NCBI RefSeq assembly: GCF_024139115.2 | Contig: NC_085140.1 | Location: 415,412,283-415,476,282, forward strand | Direction of reading: 5' to 3' | Length of the DNA stretch: 64,000 nt | Source: Armigeres subalbatus | Taxonomy: Eukaryota; Arthropoda; Insecta; Diptera; Culicidae | Shown here: in pieces, positions 54,099 to 64,000 of the stretch | Layout: each line of letters starts with the position of its first letter | Numbering within the stretch: position 1 is the first letter of the stretch | Notes under the pieces: model-generated | What the model was told of the DNA's origin: nothing | What the model saw: the letters and a program-made list of their open reading frames with translations, nothing else | The model's database searches: none | Position numbers and translations under genes: made by a program

Positions 54099-56735
54099 AT
54101 CGTAGCGCTGCAGGAGGTTTGTTGGAAGGGATCAATGGTGCGAACGTTTAGATGTAATCATACCATCTATCAGAGCTGCGACAACACACACGAGCTGGGA
54201 ACAGCTTTCATAGTGATAGGCGATATGCAAAGGCGCGTGATCGGGTGGTGGCCGATCAATGAAAGAATGTGCAGGTTGAAGATCAAAGGCCGGTTCTTCA
54301 ACTTCAGCATAATCAACGTCCATAGTCCACACTCCGGAAGCACTGATGATGATAAGGACGCATTCTACGCGTAGCTGGAACGTGAGTACGACAGCTGCCC
54401 AAGCCACGACGTCAAAATCATCATAGGAGATTTGAACGCTCAGGTTGGCCAAGAGGAGGAGTTTAGACCGACTATTGGAAAGTTCAGCGCTCACCGGCTG
54501 ACGAACGACAACGGCCTACGACTAATTGATTTCGCCGCCTCCAAGAATATGGCCATTCGCAGCACCTACTTCCAACACAGCCTCCCGTATCGGTACACCT
54601 GGAGATCACCACTGCAGACAGAATCACAAATCGACCACGTTCTGATTGATGGACGGCACTTCTCCGACATTATCGACATCAGGACATATCGCGGCGCTAA
54701 CATCGACTCTGACCACTATCTGGTGATGGTTAAACTGCGCCCAAAACTATCCGTCAACAACAATGTTTGGTACCGACGACCGCCGCGGTAGAGCGACTGA
54801 AGCAACCTGATGTCGCCACTGTATACGCGCAGCATCTCGAAGCAGCGTTGCCGAAAGAGGGTGAGCTCGATGGGGCCCCTCTTGAGGACTGCTGGAATAC
54901 AGTCAAAGCAGCCATTAACGACGCAGCGGAAAACAACGTCGGGTATATGGGTCGAAGTCGACGGAGCGATTGGTTCGACGAAGAGTGCAGACAGATTCTG
55001 GAGGAGAAGGGCGCAGCGCGGGCGGTCGCGCTGCAGCAAGGTACCCGGCAGAACGTAGAACGTTATAGACGGAAGTGTAGACAGCAGACCCGCCTTTTTC
55101 AGGAGAAGAAACGCCGCCTGGAATAAGCGGAGTGCGAGAAGATGGAACAGCTGTGCCGTTCTGAAGAAACACGCAAGTTCTATCAGAAGCTCAACGCATC
55201 CCGCAAAGGCTTCGTGCCGCGAGCCGAAATGTGCCGGGATAAGGATGGGAGCATCTTGACGGACGAACGTGTGGTGATCGAAAGGTGGAAGCAGCACTAC
55301 GAGGAACATCTGAATGGTGCTGAGAGTACAGGCAGTGAAAGTCAAGGCAGCGGAGGAGATGACTACGTCAGTTCAGCGGACGATGGAAGCCAACCAGCCC
55401 CCACCTTGAAGGAAGTTAAGGATGCCATTCAACAGCTAAAGACCAATAAAGCAGCTGGTAAGGGTGGTATCGGAGCTGAGCTCATCAAGATTGCCCCGGA
55501 AAAGCTGGTCACTTGCCTGCACAAACTGATAGTCAGAATCTGGGAAACCGAACAGCTACCGGAGGAGTGGAAGGAAGGGGTTATATGCCCCATCTACAAG
55601 AAAGGCGACAAGCTGGAGTGTGAGAACTTTCGAGCGATCACCATCCTTAATGCCGCCTACAAAGTGATATTCCGTCATCTGTCACCATTAGTGAATGAGT
55701 TCGTAGGAAGTTATCAAGCTTCGTTGACGGCCGCTCGACAAAAGGACCAGATCTTTACTGTACGGCAAATCCTTCAAAAATGCCGTGAATACCAGGTCCC
55801 AACGCACCATCTGTTCATTGATTTCAAGGCGGCATACGGCAGTATAGACCGCGTAGAGCTATGGAAAATTATGTACGAGAACAGCTTCCCTGGGAAGCTT
55901 ACCAGACTGATCAAAGCAACGGTGGCTCGTTTGAATCGCGCCGGGGACTAAGACAAGGTGATGGACTTTCGTGCCTGTTGTTCAACATTGCGCTAGAAGG
56001 TGTCATGCGGAGAGCCGGATGTAACAGCCGGGGTACGATTTTCAACAGATCCAGTCAATTTATTTGCTTCGCGGATGACATGGACATTTGCAAAGGTGTC
56101 AGAACTGTACACCCGCCTGAAACGTGAAGCAACAAAAGTTGGACTGGTGGTGAATGCGTCAAAGACAAAGTACATGCTTGTGGGCGGAACCGAGCGCGAC
56201 AGGGCCCGCCTGGGAAGCAGTTTTACGATACACGGGGATACCTTCGAGGTGGTCGAAGAAATCGTCTACCTCGGTTCCTTGCTAACGTGTCATGTACAAG
56301 ACGCTAATAAGACCGGTTGTCATCTACGGACATGAAACATGAACAATGCTCGATGAGGACTTGCAAACACTCGGAGTATTCGAGAGACGGGTGCTTAGGA
56401 CCATCTTTGCCGGTGTGCAAGAAGACGGTGTGTGGCGGCGAAGAATGAACCATGAGCTCGCCCAACTCTACGGCGAACCCAGTATCCAGAAGGTAGCTAA
56501 AGCCGGAAGGGTACGATGGGCAGGACATGTTGCAAGAATGCCGGACAGCAACCCTGCAAAGATGGTGTTCGCTTCCGATCCGGCAGGCACGAGACGGCAT
56601 GGAGCGCAGCGAGCGAGATGGGCAGACCAGGTGCAAAACGACTTGGCGAGCGTGGGGCGTATCCGAGGATGGAGAGATGCGGCCTCGAACCGTGTATTGT
56701 GGCGTCAAATTCTTGATTCAGTGTTATCTGTTTAG
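54099..56735 (+). pseudogene. Family B endonuclease-RT, broken copy
   Basis: The endonuclease is readable (GDMNAQVGQEEEF-type block at about 54427, IDHVLIDGRHFSDI, SDHYLV at about 54710) but has a TAG at 54373-54375 and a shift near 54780. The linker and RT follow in 54810-55951 with a stop near 55125. Small deletions relative to copy 1 remove residues around CRRLSPL (about 55670) and VDGRSTMDQ (about 55725). A deletion after about 55920 removes the segment before motif B. Motif C (FADDMD) is at about 56071. A further deletion lies near 56286. The C-terminal frame (56346-56735) keeps RVRWAGHVARM, which copy 1 has lost. Non-functional. Confidence 0.88.
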
Positions 56736-56763
56736 ATGTAAACTAAATAAATGAAAAATAAAT

Positions 56764-57239
56764 GAGTTTCTCAAAATCTTTCGTTTCCGCTTCCTACATT
56801 GGATTTTTGCTTACTCGATTTTCTGTACGTAGGTGGAATCCCTAACTCGAGAACCCTGGCTTTTTATTTCAGCTTTGTTACATCGCAGCATGAGTGAAAT
56901 TGTAATAATGGCAGCTGTGTGTTGCTTCCGTATTGAGTGATGTGCCCTTGAAAACGCGAGTGCATTTAGTTTTGGATTCCGTGAGAATTGTCAACAATCG
57001 AGACGATTTTCGAGAATTTATCATTTCTGCGGATGTTCCGAAACATCCGGAAGACCATTTAGTGGCCATCCGTGGTGACTTTGAGATACATTTATTAGTT
57101 TGATCGCACATGCTAAAACAATTTGTAGAACGTCGAAGCTTTCTGGACAAACTTGAAGAACCCACCCGGGGAGAACGAATAACTGTTGAATCGATTTTGC
57201 TGATTGATTGATCAGGTTCTTTTATGAGACGCTTCTTAC
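56764..57239. other. Non-coding with a foldback-MITE arm
   Basis: 56915-56990 matches one arm of the TTAA foldback element (GTGTGTTGCTTCCGTATTGAG, GTGCCCTTGAAAACGCGAG, GGATTCCGTGAG). The rest is unremarkable. Confidence 0.6.
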
Positions 57240-57420
57240 ATGGTGAACAGACACTCGATTAGATTTGAGCCAAGGATTGTATACCCGATCTTCCCTAATA
57301 TTGCTCGTACCCCGCCGGCTCCAGGGTAAGATGCTAAGGTTCGCAAAGTGGGGTCTATTTTACGCCATCTGGTTCGCGAAGTACCAACACAGTACCCAAC
57401 ATTTGTCAACCATGTACTAA
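57240..57420 (-). mobile_element. LINE family B 5'UTR fragment
   Basis: Reading on the minus strand, GGTACTTCGCG, AATAGACCCC, ACGAGCAATATTAGGGAAG and TATCC/GGTATAC blocks follow the order seen at 52565-52700 in copy 2. The fragment is diverged and has no coding part. It lies in opposite orientation to copy 2 only about 0.5 kb away. Confidence 0.65.
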
Positions 57421-58637
57421 ATCATAGCTTTATGTTGTCAATGAACAAGAGAGAGTCGTATGAACTTCAAGAAAGAACAACCTACATTATTGAAAAGAAC
57501 TAAATGTGTACAACAGATTGTACTTATTGTTATTTTTACTTATGAAAAAGAAAAAAGGTATTGTGTTAAGTGATTTTCTATCCCATAGCAAAAATTAGTA
57601 CTCGTTCGAAATGTAAAGCCATACACCAACTATAGATATTTTAAAGGCAGTTCAACACCGAAGACATTAAATCAATCTGGCAACCATCAATATTGAAGCT
57701 AAGTGACAATTTGCCAAGCCATTAACTAAATTGTTTCCTCATTATGCTAATTGAGTGAATCTGTTTGAATAAAATAACACCACACCTTCAACTACGGAGA
57801 TGTGGAATCGTTCATTTTGTCGGAAATCATCACTCTTTGGTAATTGAAACTCTGTAGAATGCTTGATGATGTGGCAAGTAGTTGGCAAGTGTTCAATGAA
57901 GCCAAATGCACTCGGACACATTAATTTGTTTCCTCAGTTGATCTGTTTCCCGTCCTGTAGGACAGTCAGTAACGGAGTACTAAAATGCACCAAACGCAGA
58001 ATATCTCCTCAACGCGAAAGATCACGACAGATATTTTCCGACCGAGATAGCTGCTGTAATTAATTTAATGAGTTTATAAATTCATGTCCTTATCTCGCGT
58101 CGTTATCATCGTAGCCAGCGTCGTTGGCACTCACTTGTTCGTCCTGTTGCGCGGAAAAATATAATCAACTATGTACCTAGTTTTTGTCACGTGTGACCGC
58201 TGAGGTCACACCATCCAGAAGGGAACAGTGTCTACTGCTATACACATTTTTCTCCCTGTTCACCACCGAGACGAAGGATGCAATACTAATGAATGCAAAT
58301 TTTTCAAAAAGCTCATTTAACGCTAATTTCCATGTGGCAGAGTAATAACGGCTAAAGTGATATTTTCTTCGTTTCCCTGCGACCTACTTTCTTGCCAAGA
58401 TGAGAGATGTTGTGCGAGCTTGCAATGGGAGTTCGAGGTGAAGGGTGTGGGTAGAACCACCCACTCATTAGAATCGTCTGCGGAGAAGAATTATGTTCAG
58501 CCACTAGAGAAACAGCCTGAATGTTGCCGTACAATATGATTCAAAATTAAATTAATTTAACAGGAATAATAAGCATTTGCAGCGGCGAAGGCGTTTTTGA
58601 GCGCTTTTTGAAGAAGCTTTCCACAGAAAATCATAAT

Positions 58638-58689
58638 AAAATCTTCAGAAGTCAATCCAATCATGATTGGATTGACTTCTGAAGATTTT
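58638..58689. repeat. Perfect 52-bp palindrome
   Basis: 26 bases beginning AAAATCTTCAGAAGTC are followed without spacer by their exact complement. Imperfect pairing extends outward to CAGAAAAT on the left and ATTTTCTG on the right (about 58624-58712). This is probably the core of a foldback MITE. It is a strong cruciform candidate. Confidence 0.9.
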
Positions 58690-59625
58690 CTTATAATTTG
58701 CATTTTCTGCGAGGATCGTGTTATTTTCTATTCTAGCTTAGTATCCGCCTGTTGCTGGAGTATCTTGTTAAGTCAAAATGATATACTATGTAGGACACCA
58801 AAAACTAATGAGCTGTCTGCCTACAAAACTATTAAGTAATAAAGCATAGCTTTGACGCATTTCTAATTAAAAAAATAGTTGTCCATTCTGTATACTACGC
58901 TATATGAACTTCCTGTTGTACCCGACAAAAGAGACGATAGAATATTCAAAATTAAATTGATGTAAATCCAATGAGTTTTATAGAAGCTCTAACTTTGAGA
59001 CTTTGAATTAAATGTGCAATACATTTCCAATTTAAATCTAATTTTTGCAATGCTACTTCCCAAGATATTTATTAGTTTAGAAAACAAAAATGCGCTTCTC
59101 ACATATTGAGACACAATGGTCAACAAAACTCCACGAAGCAAAATGAACATATCTAGAAGAATTCCGGAATTCATCTTCTGGGACATCATTTCACACTGGC
59201 ACTGGTTTGCTATATCTACTCGTCCCGACTAATAGTGCTTGTTTAGCATGAAACCTAAGCCATTCCAATCCGATGGCCCATATCAAACGATCTTACTGCC
59301 AGTCAGCAATGTGCTTTCTGTATTAATGAAAAGCAATAAAAGAGTAATTAATTGGAAATCGTCGTCATTACGGCATGCATTCTGACACGGTTGGCAGAAG
59401 TACCCCCAGCGGCATCGTTTTTAGTAGGTTATCTATATAATAGGATATCGATTGTGGTGGTGCTGTGGAGATGACTATTTTCTATTGATCCAACAGTCGG
59501 TTTAATTGATTGAAGATAAATTTCCACTTCTTAGGTTTGAATAATGGAGGTACAACTCATTGAACGGAATGCATTACATCATTGGCAAGATGATTTTTTT
59601 TGTTTCGTTTAAAAGTATTGATTGC

Positions 59626-59677
59626 GGTTTAGGTTATAAATAAAAAGCGAATGACTAGCTCATTTATAACCTAAACG
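59626..59677. repeat. Hairpin: 17-bp inverted pair with about 20-base loop
   Basis: CGGTTTAGGTTATAAAT on the left and ATTTATAACCTAAACG on the right pair with one mismatch. Confidence 0.65.
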
Positions 59678-60162
59678 AGTCTGTGCGCAGAGTGCGTAAG
59701 CGTATGAGTGGATTATTCTTACGATTCTCGAAGACGAATGACTTTCCATCAAATGTAAATTTGAACTGCTTAGAAAAACGACAGCTGGTTTTGCGGTGAT
59801 GGGGCTATCATCTTGGATACAACTGACAAGAAGTTGTAGGAGCGAATCAAAACAGTCGCCTTGTGGCGAGACACTTAGCTGCTCTTAACATGACCCATTA
59901 CGCCATTTAAGTTCAATATCCTCTCTACATAGTCACTTCATTTTGCATGTTGATTAAATGGAAATCATTCTTCGCATAACGGTGTTTTATCTGCCATTCA
60001 TTCCAACATCCCGAACCCTTCCCTGGTTTTTGTCTTAATTTTGCCCATCCGGAAATTCATCGAAAATTCCTAATTCTGCTGTCAGTTTTTACTTGTCTGG
60101 GTTCACCATGTGTGCAGGGGGATCTTAGGACTTTCGTTTCGAAACCAATAAACAGATGATAA

Positions 60163-60790
60163 GTCAGACTAAGGCCGGAGTGGCCTGTGCTGCACATAAA
60201 AGTCTTCTCCATTCAGCTCGGTCCATGGCTGCACTTCGCCAACCACGCAGTCTGCGGAGGGTCCGCAAATCGTCCTCCACCTGATCGATCCACTTTGTCC
60301 GCTGTGCACCTCGCCTTCTTGTTCCCGTCGGATCGTTGTCGAGAACCATTTTCACCGGATTACTGTCCGACATTCTGGCTACGTGCCCGGCCCACCGCAG
60401 TCTTCCGATTTTCGCGGTGTGAACGATGGATGGTTCTCCCAACAGCTGATGCAACTCGTGGTTCATTCGCATCCTCGACGTACCGTCCGCCATCTGCACT
60501 CCACCATAGATGGTACGCAGCACTTTCCTTCCGAAAACTCACAGTGCGCGATGGTCCTCCACGAGCATCGTCCAGGTCTCGTGTCCGTAGAGAACTACCG
60601 GTCTTATAAGCGTTTTGTAGATAGTCAGTTTGGTACGGCGGTGAACTCTATTCGATCGGAGCGTCTTGCGGAGTCCAAAGTACGTACGATTTCCAGCCAC
60701 TATGCGTCTCCGAATTTCTCTGCTGGTATCATTTTCGGCAGTCACCAGTGAGCCCAAGTACACGAATGCTTCAACCACCTCGATTTCGTC
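60163..60790 (-). pseudogene. LINE family A fragment, C-terminal part and 3' end
   Basis: Minus-strand frames read DEIEVVEAFVYLGSLVTAEN, LIRPVVLYGHETWTM and RLRWAGHVARMSDSN to a natural-looking terminus near 60164. This supplies the terminus that the copy at 30994 lost by frameshift. A shift lies near 60540. On the upstream side it is fused directly to family B sequence at 60790. Confidence 0.85.
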
Positions 60791-62505
60791 ACAATTCAAC
60801 AATTTGACGCCACAATGCACGGTTCGAGGCCGCATCTCTCCATCCTCGAATGCGCCACATGCTCGTCAAATCGTTTTGCACCTGGTCTGCCCATCTTTCT
60901 CGCTGCGCTCCACGCCGTCTCGTACCTGGCGAATCGGAAGCGAACACCAACTTTGCAGGATTGCTGTCCGGAATTCTCGCAACACGTCCTGGATACTGGA
61001 TTCGCCATTGAGCTAGGCGAGGCTCATTCTTCGCCGCCACACACCGTCTTCTTGCATACCGCCAAAAATGGTCCTAAGCACCCGTCTCTCGAATACTCCG
61101 AGTGCTTGCAAGTCCTCCTCGAGCATTGTCCATGTTTCATGGTGCGGTGGTGAATCTTTTCTGACCGCAGTTTCTTCTGGATCCTGTAGTAGGTCCGACT
61201 TCCACAGACGATGCGTCTTCGTATTTCACGGCTAACATTGTTATCAGCCGTTAGCAAGGATCCAAGGTAGACGAATTCCTCGACCACCTCGAATGTATCC
61301 CCGTCTATCGTAAAACTGCTTCCCATGCGGGCCTGTCGCGCTCGGTTCCGCCCACTAGCATGTACTTTGTCTTCGATGCATTCACCACCAGTTCAACTTT
61401 TGTTGCTTGATGTTTCAGGCGGGTGTACAGTTCTGCTACCTTTGCAAATGTTCGGTTGTCGGCCGAACATGTCATCCGCGAAACAAATAAATTGACTGGC
61501 TCTATTGGAAATCGTACCCCGGCTATTACACCCGGCTCTCCGCATGACACCTTCTAGCGCAATGTTGAAAACAGGCACGAAAGTCCATCACCTTGTCTTA
61601 GTCCCCGGCTCGGTTCGAAAGTTAGTTCTATTGGAGTGTTCGCCCGAAATCTTTACACAGCTTTGCACACCATCTACCGTTGCTTTGATCAGTCTGGTAA
61701 GCTTCCCAGGGAAGCTGTTCTCGTCCATAATTTTCCATAGCTCTACGCGGTCTAAATTTGTCGTATGCCGCCTTGAAATCAATGAACAGATGGTGCGTTG
61801 GGGCCTAATATTCACGGCATTTTTGGAGGACTTGCCGTACAGTAAGGATCTGGTCCGTTGTCGAGCGCCCGCCAACGATGCCGGCTTGATAACTTCCCAC
61901 GAACTTATTCACTAATGGTGACAGACGACGGAAGATGATCTGGGATATCACTTTGTAGGCGGCATTAAGGATGGTGATCGCTCGAAAGTTCTCACACTCC
62001 AGCTTGTCGCCTTTCTTGTAGATGGGCATAAGACCCCTTCCTTCCATTCATCCGGTAGCTGTTCAGTTTCCCGCATTCTGACTATCAGGTAGTGCAGACA
62101 AGAAGCCAGCTTTTCCGGCCCCATCTTGATGAGCTATGCTCCGATACCATCCTTACCAGCTGCTGTATTGCTCTTTAGCAGTTGGATGACATCATTAACT
62201 TGCCTATGGTTCATTGATGGCTGCCTTAACTGTATTTCAGCAGTCCTCACGAGTGGCCCCCGAGCTCATCCTTTTCCGGCAACGCTGCCTCGAGATGCTG
62301 CGCATATACGGAGGTCGGAGCGGAGGTCGTCGGTACCGAACATTGTTGATGACGGATAGTTTTGAGCGCAGTTTAACCATCACTAGATAGTGGTCCGAGT
62401 CGATGTTAGCGCTACAATATGTCCTGACGTCGATAATGTCGGAGAAGTGCCGTTCATCAATCAGAACGTGGTCGATTTGTGATTCTGTCTGCAGTGGTGA
62501 TCTCT
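60791..62505 (-). pseudogene. LINE family B copy 3, truncated and deleted
   Basis: Pieces of the family B polyprotein are readable on the minus strand: endonuclease IDHVLIDERHFSDI and SDHYLV (about 62480-62385), RT with ENFRAITILNAAYKV (about 61980), FADDM (about 61475) and the C-terminal region to 60800. Several shifts and deletions separate them. The 5' end is lost at about 62505 and the last roughly 37 bases of the family B 3' end are missing at the junction with family A. Confidence 0.85.
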
Positions 62506-62640
62506 TCGACAACTTTTCCTACCCCGGGCCAGTCTACCGCCCACATTCGCGTATTTCTCACATGTTAATAGGAAACCCAGCAAAGATGGTACTGATGGGC
62601 GAGCATAGGCAGTATAAGTCCTATAAACTTCATAAATTTC

Positions 62641-62896
62641 TACACCCAACCGGCGGTTGTTAGATTTTCTAACAATTCTGTATAAGAATCTACCAACACA
62701 TGTATAAGAATTGGGCATATGCGAAATTGTTAGATTCTTATACAAAAAATGTAAGAAAAGCTTACAATATTGTTTGATTTTTATACAATATTTGTATAAG
62801 AATCTAGCAATTTCGCATATGCCCAGTTCTTATACAGGTTTTGGTAGATTCTTATACAGAATTGTTAGAAAATCTAACAATCGCCGGTTGGGTGTA
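62641..62896. mobile_element. Complete foldback MITE, 256 bp, TA-flanked
   Basis: The element runs from TACACCCAACCGGCGG to CGCCGGTTGGGTGTA, with arms of about 110-120 bases complementary almost throughout (TTAGATTTTCTAACAATTC, TGTATAAGAATCTA, GCATATGCG). The centre contains GTAAGAAAAGCTTAC. TA ends fit Tc1/mariner-type mobilisation. A half-copy lies at 30291-30352. Confidence 0.88.
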
Positions 62897-63860
62897 ATAT
62901 TGAAACACTGCAATAAATGTCCAAAGACATATTTCATAATTATGAGCAAAAATCTTTACAATTTTCAGATGTAGATGCAGAAATAACGGATGATAACGGA
63001 GAATTCCACCAGTTATAAAAAAATCTTAGTGAAATTTACTCGCATGACTCGGATCAAACCGATCCTTTTCAGGGACACAAGATTCTCTGGCAAGATTCGA
63101 TTGCTTGGTTGCTGGATTGGTCTCGCCTTATTAAAGGCAATCTTCTTTACATGTCAAGCAATAATTTACCATATAATGAATTGATTTACCACTGGTTTTT
63201 TGCTAAGGTTTCTCATGGGAACATCTTTAAAAGAAATAGTTCTGTTTCAGTAATCTAAACAATGGAAGAATATCGAATTGAAAATATCTTCTTTCAGTAA
63301 TTATTGTTACCCTTAAAAGGGCCGTTTGTTTTTCTGTTATTTATTTTCGCAGCGGCTTCCGCTGCTTATGAAAATGGACGAATTTCTTAGAAGATTTCCC
63401 TGTTTATTTTTGATAGGGTTTTCAATTGAAGAACAAAACTAAACTACTCATATGACCTCTTGATCTGCAGGCCCTGACACTACCACATAGCCCACTCTAG
63501 ATCCATACCAGTGGGTCGAGCATACTGGATGACATTGCTCATAAATCATGGTCATCTTTATTTTAGCATGGGGGAATGGTCTTGCTTGACTACCATATTC
63601 AAATGTTGAGTATTTCATGAATTATGCTCAGGCTTCGGAATTCTCACTCATATGAATAAAAACCTGCGATTAATCCATTTAGCGGAGTGTGATTTTTCAT
63701 GGTCCCCCTGTGAGGAAGTATGCTCACACTACATTTTTATCCGGATAGAATGGCGGGTGATAAATTCGTGAGCGCCAGATCGCCGGATAATTTAATTTTA
63801 ATCCACAAATTTTCCTTCTCGTCGCCTCATCAGATAAATTTTACAAGCATATTTACAAAA
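62897..63860. other. Non-coding, nothing recognised
   Basis: A/T-rich sequence with no coding domain; the 64-codon frame at 62990-63184 has no features. Confidence 0.4.
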
Positions 63861-63861
63861 A

Positions 63862-63945
63862 TTTAGGACCGCAACGGGATTCGAACCCAAAACAATTTTA
63901 AAATGTTCAGAGCGCCCACTAAAACCACGCCACCACATGAATTGA
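63862..63945 (-). mobile_element. tRNA-like SINE head or tRNA relic
   Basis: Minus strand: TGGCGTGGTTTTAGTGG (A-box-like) is followed about 30 bases later by GGGTTCGAATCCCG (B box). The acceptor-stem halves do not pair, so it is not an intact tRNA. More likely it is the head of a tRNA-derived SINE or a decayed tRNA. Confidence 0.4.
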
Positions 63946-64000
63946 TTGAAAGCGAACGGAAAAACTCCTGTATTAAACCTTTTGCTTATCGTGGCGCATC

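Larger units (their letters stand above)
52545..56763 (+). mobile_element. LINE family B copy 2, interrupted
   Basis: The 5'UTR begins no later than 52621 (CAACTTCTATCCCTACCTCC). Shared sequence with the fragment at 57240-57420 (GGTACTTCGCG, AATAGACCCC) shows that it extends upstream to about 52545. The 3' end has an AAATG/AAATAAATG tail at about 56745-56763. A hAT-type element is inserted at 53109-54090. Confidence 0.85.
57421..60160. other. Non-coding tract with palindromes
   Basis: No gene is seen; short frames lack domains. Two strong fold-back sites (58638-58689 and 59626-59677) are listed separately. Confidence 0.4.

Noticed and set aside
63862..63945. Functional tRNA on the minus strand
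   Set aside because: A and B boxes are present but the acceptor arms do not pair, so it is treated as a SINE head or relic.

Overview
The window looks like repeat-dense nuclear DNA from a culicine mosquito, most likely Aedes. The reasons are the A/T-rich non-coding background, several families of short inverted-repeat elements, a tRNA-derived SINE of Feilai type, two related families of endonuclease/reverse-transcriptase LINEs and a Ty3/gypsy LTR retrotransposon. The species call is inference. I find no convincing complete host gene. At most there is one 3'-terminal exon (8872-9134, followed by 3'UTR-like sequence) and one two-exon micro-ORF with a pyrimidine-rich leader (27233-27553).

Layout. 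1-1200: LINE RNase H debris and decayed tandem sequence. 1205-3772: a hAT-type element with intact 8-bp target duplication. It carries a 23-bp minisatellite and is itself split by a second hAT element (1985-3404) that has its own 8-bp duplication. 3923-4191: a 5'-truncated poly(A) retroposon. 4200-11760: mostly non-coding, with the candidate terminal exon and a short MITE. 11766-19320: one 7.5-kb minisatellite with a 24-bp basic unit and 23- and 22-bp sub-blocks. 19486-19686: a foldback element flanked by TTAA. 20501-21398: a non-autonomous hAT element. 24037-25250: decayed coding remnants, including a LINE RNase H domain. 26056-26972: a 17-bp palindromic minisatellite. 27200-30900: non-coding, with small palindromes and MITE pieces.

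30927-36795: a LINE here called family A, interrupted by a nearly full-length LINE of family B (32982-36290). The insertion is bounded by an 11-bp duplication and the two halves of A resume on either side. 37216-43502: a Ty3/gypsy retrotransposon with about 98% identical LTRs and a 5-bp target duplication. Its gag and pol frames are separated by a GT-AG interval, and its integrase frame is cut by a 57-nt GT-AG interval. Removing each restores the frame, so the element appears to express Gag-Pol through spliceosomal introns. This is the most unusual biology in the window.

43508-52540: non-coding DNA with several MITEs, a SINE and decayed repeats. 52545-56763: a second family B LINE on the plus strand, split by a fourth hAT-type insertion. 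57240-57420: a family B 5'UTR fragment. 57420-60160: non-coding, with a perfect 52-bp palindrome. 60163-62505: a fused family A/family B LINE fragment. 62641-62896: a complete foldback MITE. The window ends in non-coding sequence with a tRNA-like SINE relic on the minus strand.

The genes present are almost all mobile-element genes, so there is no host pathway to describe. The order of insertion can be read from the nesting: family A before family B at 31-37 kb; family B before the hAT at 53 kb; the minisatellite-bearing hAT before the hAT at 2-3.4 kb.
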